Positions 57,434 to 64,000 of a DNA stretch of 64,000 nucleotides are shown here, one piece after another. Source of the DNA: Spirosoma rhododendri. GTDB lineage: Bacteria; Bacteroidota; Bacteroidia; Cytophagales; Spirosomataceae. The stretch lies in assembly GCF_012849055.1 (NCBI RefSeq), contig NZ_CP051677.1:682001-746000 (forward strand). Direction: 5' to 3'. Every line of letters starts with the position of its first letter. The first letter of the stretch is position 1. Under the pieces are notes generated by a model. That model was not told where the DNA came from and did not search any database. It saw only the letters and a program-made list of their open reading frames with translations. The position numbers and the translations under genes were made by a program.

Positions 57434-57472
57434 TTCAAATAGATTAAGAAATAATCTCAATCACAATCTATT
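57434..57472 (-). promoter_or_regulatory. Candidate operator of the hybrid sensor-regulator
   Basis: AATAGATT at 57438-57445 and AATCTATT at 57465-57472 form an inverted repeat, 34-72 bp upstream of the -7 element. The minus-strand TAATCTATTTGAA (57434-57446) is repeated upstream of the first SusC gene at 43265-43277. Binding is inferred from position only. Confidence 0.4.
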
Positions 57473-57593
57473 GATTATCAGCAATATAGTAACAATATAT
57501 ACATAGGGGCCTTAACTTTTGTTACCTGACTCTCCGCTTTTGTTACGTGTAAAAATACTCATCTCTGGGGACTAGCAAATTGATACGCACCCC

Positions 57594-60392
57594 CTATACG
57601 TTAATCGGATTACGGCGGTACTCCGATGGTGTTTTGCCGGTATGCTGTTTGAAGAACGTCGTGAAGTAGGTCGGTGAACTGAACCCCGTTTCGACGGCAA
57701 CCTCCGCGACGTTTCGGGTGGTGTCGCGCAGGAGTTGCCGGGCTTTTTTCAAGCGTACTTCCGAGAGCAGATCGACCACGTTTTTGTCGAGCAGAGCCTG
57801 CACCTTACGATATAGCTGCACCCGCGATAGCCCCATCTCGCGACTTAGCTTTTCGACTCCGAACGACGGGTCGCTGATGTTTTTCTCGATCAATGCCGTC
57901 AGCTCGTTCAGGAATCGGCGATCCTGTTTGTTGTCGGACTTAGGCAGGGTATCGGTCGCGAATCGCTGCTGCTGTTTCCGGCGGTTGGCTAGTGTCGTGC
58001 GCAGCGTTTCGATCAGGTATGTCGTGTCGAATGGTTTGGTAATGTAGCAGTCGGCCCCGGCGCGGGTGCCTTCTATCTGTTGCTCTAGTTGCCGTTTGGC
58101 CGTCAGCAGAATAACCGGGATGTGCGAGGTGCGCCAGTCAGACTTAATGCGCTGCGTCAGTTCTATTCCATCCAGGCCGGCCCCATCTATACCGGGCAGC
58201 ATGACGTCGCTCAGGATCAGGTCAGGAATAGTTTCCAGTATTCGCTCCCAGCCCCGCTCGGCGGTGGTTTCGGCGATGATGTCGAATTCAGCCCCCAGCC
58301 GATTAATCAGGAACGCCCGCAGGTCGTCGTTATCTTCGATCAGCAGCAGCGTACCATTATGTCGGCCCGTCGGTCGAAGCACGGGTTCAGCCTCGGCGTC
58401 GAGTTCGGTTTCGATAAACGGCCGATAGCGCCCCGCCGGGCCGGTCTGTTCGCTCGCATCCAGATGGTCGCTACCCAGCGGTAATGTAATGGTAAACGTA
58501 GTGCCCTGCCCTTTGGCGGACGTCACACTAATATCGCCCCGGTGCAGTTGGATAAACTCCAGCGACATTGCCAGCCCGATACCTTTCGAGAGGCTGAACG
58601 TTGGCGCACCGCTGTAGAACAGATCGAAGGCATGTTCTTTTTCCTGTGCGGTCATGCCCTCCCCGTTGTCGATCACCTGAATCCGCACCTGCCCATCCAT
58701 CGTATTGATCTGCACGTGGATTCGGCCCCCGCGCGGGGTGTATTTAAACGCGTTCGACATCAGGTTGAACAGTACCTTGTCCAGCTTTTCAGTATCGAAC
58801 CAGATGAGTAGTCCGGCCTGATCCGTAATCAGTTGCAGGTCGATCCGCTGTTTTTCTGCCTTTCGGCCAAAATCGGTGACGATGTCGCGTACGAATGCAA
58901 TCAGGTCCTGCTCCGACGCGTTGAGTTGTTGCTTGCCCGCGTCGGTCTTCCGCAGATCGAGCATCTGATCGACCAGCCGCAGCAGCCGGTAGGCGTTCTT
59001 CTGCACCAGCGACAGATTCCCGCGCAGTTCGTGCGTACCGACCGTTTTCTTGGCCAGCAAATCTTCGGTAGGAATCAGAATCAGGCTGAGCGGGGTGTTG
59101 AATTCGTGGGAGATGTACGAGTAAAACCGCAGCTTATCTTCAGTGGCCGTGCGCGCCTGCTGCGACACTACCTCGATCTGGTTTTTCTGCGCCCGGATTT
59201 CTTCGTTCTGTGCTTCGAGTTGTTCGTGCTGCCGGGCCAGTTTCAGGTAGGCCCGCTGCTTGCTCCGAAACAGATACAAGGCCCACATACCGAGCAGCAA
59301 CGCAATAATGAGACTGGCCAGCGTGAGGTACAGCGTATTTTTCTGGGAGGTATAGGTGCGGGTCAGGGTCTCCAGATTCTGATTCTGCTTTTCGATGTCG
59401 GTCTGCTGCTCGATAGCTTTCTGATTCTGAAGCTTCATGATATCCACGTTCGTCGAGTCGATCAGCGTAATCGGCAGGCGGTTTTCGCGCCGGAACGGTT
59501 GTTTCTTCAGAATCGCTACGGCCGTGCGAACAGCTTCCTTGCCGCCCGTTGGATACAGCACGGTAGCATCGAGAATACCCCGGTCAACCAGGTCGATGCC
59601 TTCGTTTTTACCGGGCAAACCATCGACACCAATGATTTTGATGCGCTGATCGATTCCCAGTTGTCGGCAGATGTCGTAGGCTTTCAGGCCCGTGCGGTCG
59701 TTCTGGGCGAAGATGAGCCGGGTGGCTGGATTGGCCCGAAGCAGTGCCGTCAGGTCAGCAGAAAACGACTGCTTGTCCCAGTCGCCGTCCAGCTTCCCTA
59801 CCAGTTGCAGCCCCGGCTTGGTGCGCACGACCTCGGCAAAACCCTTGTGCCGGTCGATGTCGGCCGACGACCCCGGCGACTCGCCAATCTCGATTAGCTG
59901 GCCCCGTCCTTTCAGCAGCGCGCTGGCATACTGACCCGCCGTGCGGCCCACGTCTGTGTTGTCGGCCCCGACATAAGCCGTGTATTGATCCGACGCGGTT
60001 CGCCGGTCGACGATGATGACGGGAATACCCAGTTGGTAGGCGCGCTCGGTAATAGGTGTGATGGGCCGGGCCGCGTTGGGTGATACGATCAGCAGATCGA
60101 CCTTTGAATCGATCAGTTCCTGAATCTGTTTGACCTGCTTATCACTTTGCCCTTCCGCATCCTTGACGATAAACTCGACCTCGGGATTAAAGGACAGCTC
60201 CTGCTTCATGCTGGCCAGCATCGACCGGCGCCAGGTGTCGGCCTGTGTCCGTTGCGAGAAGCCGATGCGGTAGGTCTTTTCAGGTGCTGTAGAACAACCA
60301 TCAAGCAGCAACATCAGCAGAACAAAAAGGGCGTTTCCCAACACCCTTCGGCTCACCGGGCAGCGAACTGACGACGTAAACAGACCATTCAT
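57594..60392 (-). CDS. Hybrid two-component sensor-regulator for fructan use (HTCS)
   Basis: One-chain sensor and transcription activator of 932 residues. An N-terminal LLLDGCS lipobox-like segment is followed by a periplasmic sugar-binding domain of LacI/RbsB type (YRIGFSQRTQADTWRRSM, VDLLIVSPNAARPI, IPVIIVDRRT, YVGADNTDVGRTAGQ). One membrane segment lies near 355-378. The histidine kinase follows (SHEFNTPLSLI, LFNLMSNAFKYTP), then a receiver (LILSDVMLPGIDG) and an AraC-type helix-turn-helix (VAVETGFSSPTYFTTFFKQHTGKTPSEYRR). This matches the architecture of the fructose sensor BT1754 of Bacteroides thetaiotaomicron, and the neighbours fit. Confidence 0.95.
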   Translation of the reverse strand: MNGLFTSSVRCPVSRRVLGNALFVLLMLLLDGCSTAPEKTYRIGFSQRTQADTWRRSMLASMKQELSFNPEVEFIVKDAEGQSDKQVKQIQELIDSKVDLLIVSPNAARPITPITERAYQLGIPVIIVDRRTASDQYTAYVGADNTDVGRTAGQYASALLKGRGQLIEIGESPGSSADIDRHKGFAEVVRTKPGLQLVGKLDGDWDKQSFSADLTALLRANPATRLIFAQNDRTGLKAYDICRQLGIDQRIKIIGVDGLPGKNEGIDLVDRGILDATVLYPTGGKEAVRTAVAILKKQPFRRENRLPITLIDSTNVDIMKLQNQKAIEQQTDIEKQNQNLETLTRTYTSQKNTLYLTLASLIIALLLGMWALYLFRSKQRAYLKLARQHEQLEAQNEEIRAQKNQIEVVSQQARTATEDKLRFYSYISHEFNTPLSLILIPTEDLLAKKTVGTHELRGNLSLVQKNAYRLLRLVDQMLDLRKTDAGKQQLNASEQDLIAFVRDIVTDFGRKAEKQRIDLQLITDQAGLLIWFDTEKLDKVLFNLMSNAFKYTPRGGRIHVQINTMDGQVRIQVIDNGEGMTAQEKEHAFDLFYSGAPTFSLSKGIGLAMSLEFIQLHRGDISVTSAKGQGTTFTITLPLGSDHLDASEQTGPAGRYRPFIETELDAEAEPVLRPTGRHNGTLLLIEDNDDLRAFLINRLGAEFDIIAETTAERGWERILETIPDLILSDVMLPGIDGAGLDGIELTQRIKSDWRTSHIPVILLTAKRQLEQQIEGTRAGADCYITKPFDTTYLIETLRTTLANRRKQQQRFATDTLPKSDNKQDRRFLNELTALIEKNISDPSFGVEKLSREMGLSRVQLYRKVQALLDKNVVDLLSEVRLKKARQLLRDTTRNVAEVAVETGFSSPTYFTTFFKQHTGKTPSEYRRNPINV

Positions 60393-60416
60393 GATTCATA
60401 GGTTAGTGCTACAGAC

Positions 60417-60424
60417 CAAATGTA
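60417..60424 (-). promoter_or_regulatory. Candidate -7 element of the HTCS gene
   Basis: TACATTTG on the minus strand, exact TAnnTTTG, 25 bp before the ATG at 60392. A TTG lies upstream, but only 14 bases away. Confidence 0.5.
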
Positions 60425-60529
60425 ACCTAAACTAGAGACAACTCATAATTGAATAAATCCTAATTAACAAACAGCAGATCAAGCGTCGACGCCCTAATTG
60501 TCGACGTACTAATTCAGGAATCGAGCCGG

Positions 60530-60720
60530 CCAATAGAAGCTCTGTTGAATCACAAAGCGCATTATGTTGTGGTGGTATCCCGTCGTTGGGTTGTCGAGCA
60601 GATTTTTGGCCGCATCGGCGGTCCGATGGCGGAGTTAATGTTGTCGACTGAGCGTGGATCACGAGAAAACGACTGCCTGTACAGAGACCATAGTACGGAT
60701 AGGGTTTGTTACCATTTTGC
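60530..60720 (+). pseudogene. Possible IS5-like transposase remnant
   Basis: In the plus strand a frame near 60536-60720 reads EALLNHKAHYVVVVSRRWVVEQIFGRI. The RRWVVExxFGR string is typical of the C-terminal part of IS5-group DDE transposases. Sequence on either side does not continue the match and no terminal inverted repeats are visible, so it is a short decayed fragment at best. Confidence 0.45.
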
Positions 60721-60795
60721 TTAGTCGAATCCCATAAAAGTCATTCTTCAAACAATCGCTTAGGGGCGGGACTATCTGGCACCCTGTCAACACCA

Positions 60796-60830
60796 TTTTT
60801 GCACTATCTGGCGAAAATTCTGTATCTTCG
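60796..60830 (+). promoter_or_regulatory. Promoter of the gliding-motility C-terminal-domain gene
   Basis: TTTTTG, 21 bases, then TATCTTCG: -33 element and a -7 element with one mismatch to TAnnTTTG, at good spacing. It lies 51 bp before the ATG at 60882. Confidence 0.6.
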
Positions 60831-60881
60831 AAGCCTGTCGTTCGGAGTAGTTAACCCAGCAATCGCGAACGGGCAGGTTTT

Positions 60882-62410
60882 ATGCAGCGACGGATTACGG
60901 GGCTTCTGATCTGGTTGATAGCTACGTGGCCGATGCTTGCCGGGGCGCAGAACCTCGTACCCAACGGCAGTTTTGAAACCTACCGCGACTGCCCCCACCA
61001 GGACAACCTGCTGTCCGAAGCCGTGCCCTGGTACAACCCCAACCGAGCAACACCCGACTTTTACCACCGCTGTTTCGACTCCGGCCAGATGCAGCTCGCC
61101 CCGCGTACCGGACAGGGACTAGGGAGGCTATTCTTCGATCAGGGCTGGGCCGAATACATGGGCGTTCGCCTGACCGAGCCCCTGAAAGCCGACGAGTGCT
61201 ACTACTTCGAGATGTTCATCGCGACCGATACACCGGGCAAGTATATCTCTGAAACGATTGGTGCGTACGTTTCAAAAGAACCGGTACGGGATCCTAACTC
61301 AACGGAGCGATTAAAGGCTGGCCCACAAATACTCGACAATACCCCTAGAACGTCGGTCGCCCGGTTGCAGTGGCAGCGCGTCAGCGGGATGATTATAGCC
61401 CGGGGCGGTGAAGAATACCTGACCATCGGCAGCTTTTTTAAAGACCCACCTTTCCTCGGCTTTTACTATCTATTTATCGACGATATTTCGCTGACCCGCG
61501 TTACGCTCAATCTCGGCGATGACAAGACGCTGTGCAGTCGCAACGACCGCTACGAACTAAACGCCACCACGCCGGGGGCATTCGATTACCGCTGGAGCGA
61601 CGGCAGCAGACAGCCAACACTACAGGTTACCCAGCCCGGTAAATACTCCGTTACGGCCATCACAGCCTGCAAAACGCTGACCGACTCGGTTCAGATCAAC
61701 TACGCACTCGACTTTTCACTGGGTCGCGACACTACGCTCTGCACCGGCCAAAACCTGGTACTGTCGCCCCCCGACATTCCGGGGGCCACCTACCGCTGGC
61801 AGGATGGTTCGCGGCAGCGTACGTTTTCGGTGGGGCAACCCGGCAGTTATTCGGTGAGCGTCACCCAGGGGGGCTGCGCCGTACTCGACGCGATTCAAGT
61901 GCGCTATGTCAGCCCACCGACGCTCGACCTCGGCCCCGATCAGCAGCTATGCGGCACACAGATATTCGACCTCAAACCCGCCGTAACCAACGGGCAGTTT
62001 CGCTGGCTGGACGGCTTCGCCGAACCGGTGCGGGAAGTCAGCCATTCGGGCGTGTTCCGGGCCACGGTGCAAAACGACTGCGCCACCCTGGCCGACTCCG
62101 TCAGCATCGACTATAGCGGCTGCGAATGCCAGTTATACGCGCCCAACAGCTTCTCCCCAACGACGACGGCCTCAACGACACTTTCCTCACGACCGGCTGT
62201 GGCGACATTACGATTCTATCATTGATCATCGTCAACCGCTGGGGCGAAGTGATTTTCGAGACGAAGCAGGAGCCGTTCCGCTGGAATGGTCTGTTTCAGG
62301 GCCAGCCCTGCACCGCCGGAGAGTACGCCTGGACAGTCAGCTACCAGCTAACGCGCAACAAACAAACGACCTTCACCAAGCAGCAAGGCCCGCTGTTGCT
62401 GATTCGGTAG
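60882..62410 (+). CDS. Secreted protein with gliding-motility (T9SS) C-terminal domain, frame broken
   Basis: Exported by signal peptide (GLLIWLIATWPMLAGAQ) and then by type IX secretion. The N-terminal module starts NLVPNGSFETYRDCPHQ and contains a jelly-roll-like part with YYLFIDDISLTRV. Three PKD/Ig-like repeats follow (LGDDKTLCSRNDRYELNAT, LGRDTTLCTGQNLVLSP, LGPDQQLCGTQIFDLKP). The C-terminal type B sorting domain has APNSFSPNDDGLNDTF and VNRWGEVIFETKQEPFRWNG. The frame breaks at 62155-62158 (SPTTTAS instead of SPNDDGLND); one added C joins both parts at about 509 residues. Function unknown; adhesin-like or cell-surface enzyme support is possible. Confidence 0.9.
62155..62158 (+). other. 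Frame break in the T9SS protein at C4
   Basis: TTCTCCCCAACGACG reads SPTT; with a fifth C it reads FSPNDDGLND, the hallmark of the gliding-motility C-terminal domain. Confidence 0.88.
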
Positions 62411-62417
62411 CGTGTTG

Positions 62418-62456
62418 TGTAGCCTGGACCACACCGGCGGACCGGTCCAGGCTACA
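62418..62456. repeat. Short copy of repeat family B
   Basis: TGTAGCCTGGACC and GGTCCAGGCTACA are perfect 13-bp inverted arms around 13 bases. Same end sequence as the copies at 13831 and 41828, but without their core. It may act as terminator after the gliding-protein gene. Confidence 0.75.
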
Positions 62457-62526
62457 TAAACATCAGGCTTTTCACTAAAATACGGCTCAATCGTTGCAGC
62501 GCATTGATCACCACGTAGCTTACCCC

Positions 62527-63474
62527 ATGCCCGAATACACTATTCTAGATCAGGTTGACCAGATTTCACCCGCCCTGCCTACTTTCAGCGAACCCGGCTT
62601 TTTCTTCAATAGCCCGGCGCACCTGAATCAGCAGGGCGGCACAGTGCATCAAATCGTGGTTATAAATCAGGAAACGGGGCAAGCCGACGGGCGGTGTGCA
62701 TTTTTTTTGCGGGACCAACAGGCCGTTAGCCCGTTGGCGGCTCCGTTTGGCTCCGTCGAGTTTGCGCCCGATCTACCCGACGATGTACTAAGCCTATTGA
62801 TCAACAGCCTGATAAAAGCGGCCCGAACGGCGGGAGCTACCTCGCTGCGGCTGGTCAACTACCCCGATTGCTACGCACCCACTCAGGCCCGGCGGTTGGC
62901 GCGTCAGCTCGTTGAACACGGTTTTGAACCGGTTGCTACGTATGAAAATTTGCACCTCACTGTAACCAGCCAACCGTTTGGGTCGGGCATTGACTCAATG
63001 AAACAGCGTCGGCTTCGCAAATGCCGGACCGCCGGATTTCGGTTCGCACACTGGCAATCGCCCGATTTGTGTGCGGCAACGGCATTCGTAGGGCAGATTC
63101 GGCAACTGCGCTGCCACGCACAGACCATAGAACCAGCATCGCTCCGGCAGCTTCTCCTATCTTTCCCCGATCAGTTTCCACTCTTCGGCGTGTGGGATGC
63201 CGACCGGCTTATCGCGTTGGCCGCTGCGGTGCGGGTCAGTCCCGATATTCTCTACTATTTCCTGCCCGTTTCCGACCCGGCTTACGACGCCTACAGCCCG
63301 ATGGTGCTGCTCATCGACGGGCTTTGGCAATACTGCCAGCAACAGCAGATCAGCCTGCTCGACCTGGGCGTTTCGCTCAACGGCGACCGTACACCCAAGC
63401 CCAGCCTGATACAGTTCAAGCGAAATCTGGGCGGGCAGTCGTCGGCGAAAACAGTCTACGAACGCGCGCTCTGA
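62527..63474 (+). CDS. FemAB/GNAT-type acyltransferase-like protein
   Basis: A 315-residue soluble protein starting MPEYTILDQVDQI. Two GNAT-like halves: one with GRCAFFLRDQQAVSPLAAPFGSVEF and TSLRLVNYPDCYAPTQA, then a basic turn SMKQRRLRKCRTAGFRF, and a second with LFGVWDADRLIALAAAVRV, DILYYFLPVSDPAYDAYSPMVLLIDGLW and LLDLGVSLNGDRTPKPSLIQFKRNLGG, as in FemAB and lipid II-modifying relatives. Substrate unknown. The next gene is polysaccharide-related, so a surface role is likely. Confidence 0.68.
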   Translation: MPEYTILDQVDQISPALPTFSEPGFFFNSPAHLNQQGGTVHQIVVINQETGQADGRCAFFLRDQQAVSPLAAPFGSVEFAPDLPDDVLSLLINSLIKAARTAGATSLRLVNYPDCYAPTQARRLARQLVEHGFEPVATYENLHLTVTSQPFGSGIDSMKQRRLRKCRTAGFRFAHWQSPDLCAATAFVGQIRQLRCHAQTIEPASLRQLLLSFPDQFPLFGVWDADRLIALAAAVRVSPDILYYFLPVSDPAYDAYSPMVLLIDGLWQYCQQQQISLLDLGVSLNGDRTPKPSLIQFKRNLGGQSSAKTVYERAL

Positions 63475-63513
63475 CCGGTCAGCCGTCGCACCCCGTCCTG
63501 CCATTTTTTTCGT

Positions 63514-63521
63514 TACTTTTG
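63514..63521 (+). promoter_or_regulatory. Candidate -7 element of the last gene
   Basis: TACTTTTG, exact TAnnTTTG, 35 bp before the ATG at 63556. A T-run upstream gives no clear TTTG at -33. Confidence 0.4.
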
Positions 63522-63555
63522 TCGAAAACAGCCCGCGTCATTGGTGGGCGTCAGC

Positions 63556-64000
63556 ATGATTGAGCGCGGATTCAAAACGGTAAATCAATGGGTAAGCAAC
63601 GGGCTGGCATCGCTGCTGTCGCTGCTCAAAGTAGCCGTCCGGTTGCAGCATCGCACCCGCCTGCCCGCCCCGCGTCGGCCCATCTGCTCGGTACTCGGCA
63701 ACGGCCCATCGCTCAACCAGTCACTTGCGCTCCACACCGATTTTCTGCGGCAGACCGAACTCGTCTGTGTGAACAACTTCGCCCATTCGCCCGTGTTCGC
63801 GCAGCTACAGCCGCAAAACTACGTTCTGTTCGATCCGGCATATTTCACGTATCAGGGTGGACCCGACGAACGCGCTGACATCCGGCAAACGGTGACCGCC
63901 TTTATCGAGCAGGTCGACTGGCAGATGACGCTCTACGTACCGCAATTCGCCAAAGGCTCGTATCTGCTACGGCTGATTGCCGAGAAAAATCCGCGCATAG
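63556..64000 (+). CDS. MptE-like/DUF115-type protein, cut by the window end
   Basis: Open frame from the ATG at 63556 to the end of the window, 148 codons seen, no stop. After a helical start, SVLGNGPSLNQSL near residue 48, then ELVCVNNFAHSPVFAQL and NYVLFDPAYFTY form the pattern of MptE-like/DUF115 proteins, which are linked to surface polysaccharide or motility-accessory functions. No transmembrane segment is visible in the part present. The C-terminus lies outside. Confidence 0.7.
   Translation, partial: MIERGFKTVNQWVSNGLASLLSLLKVAVRLQHRTRLPAPRRPICSVLGNGPSLNQSLALHTDFLRQTELVCVNNFAHSPVFAQLQPQNYVLFDPAYFTYQGGPDERADIRQTVTAFIEQVDWQMTLYVPQFAKGSYLLRLIAEKNPRI

Larger units (their letters stand above)
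60393..60881. other. Intergenic stretch between HTCS and gliding-protein genes
   Basis: About 490 bases. Contains the HTCS promoter candidate, the possible transposase remnant and the promoter of the next gene; no other coding frame is convincing. Confidence 0.5.

Noticed and set aside
1..64000. CRISPR array or prophage
   Set aside because: No regularly spaced direct repeats, cas genes, integrase, or phage structural genes were seen. All strong repeats are inverted and intergenic.

Overview
The window comes from a Bacteroidota chromosome, most likely a Cytophagales member close to Spirosoma. The signs are two SusC/SusD pairs, a hybrid two-component fructan sensor, a gliding-motility (type IX secretion) C-terminal domain, many TAnnTTTG promoter elements, and a fairly GC-rich, densely coded backbone. 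The genus is an inference from gene style, not from a marker gene.

Layout. (1) 86-6181, minus strand, visibly AT-richer than the rest: a type III restriction-modification operon, mod - OLD-like ATPase/TOPRIM - res, next to the 3' end of a tRNA-Asn gene. (2) 6589-11161: a small unknown protein, rsmG, a GT2 glycosyltransferase, a DUF2809 membrane protein, an orphan barstar, and a tgt that lacks its zinc ligands. (3) 11449-23515, plus strand: an exopolysaccharide/capsule cluster with an outer-membrane exporter, Wzz, a nucleotide-sugar dehydrogenase, a CgeB-like protein, a flippase, a polymerase, two glycosyltransferases and a WecB epimerase. (4) 23556-27586: methylmalonyl-CoA mutase subunits separated by an orphan HI0074-like gene. 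Divergent dnaA follows, then an acetyltransferase-like gene, an M48 peptidase, DUF2264 and a CpsB-type phosphatase. (5) 33962-36842: small unknown genes, a single-chain HicA-HicB-like fusion with a degenerate toxin part, a LuxR response regulator and a fasciclin protein. (6) 36920-43003: metH, ppx/gppA and an acid phosphatase. (7) 43406-60392: a fructan utilisation locus. A SusC/SusD pair on the plus strand converges on a minus-strand set of hybrid sensor, sugar transporter, fructokinase, SusC, SusD and GH32 fructanase. (8) 60882-64000: a gliding-motility C-terminal-domain protein, a second acetyltransferase-like gene and an MptE-like gene cut by the window edge.

Two patterns span the window. 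First, seven genes are broken at eight places, and each break is repaired by adding one G or C to a short G/C run. This points to systematic homopolymer under-calling in the assembly rather than decay; it affects metH, mod, a SusC/SusD pair, the sugar transporter, the sugar dehydrogenase and the gliding-motility protein. Second, the intergenic spaces hold at least four families of long inverted repeats, several with perfect 25-30 bp arms and one with compensatory changes.

The best candidates for undescribed biology are the HicA-HicB-like fusion, the TOPRIM ATPase inside the type III restriction operon, the coordinated loss of all zinc ligands in Tgt, and a 13-bp motif shared by the two divergently oriented halves of the fructan locus.
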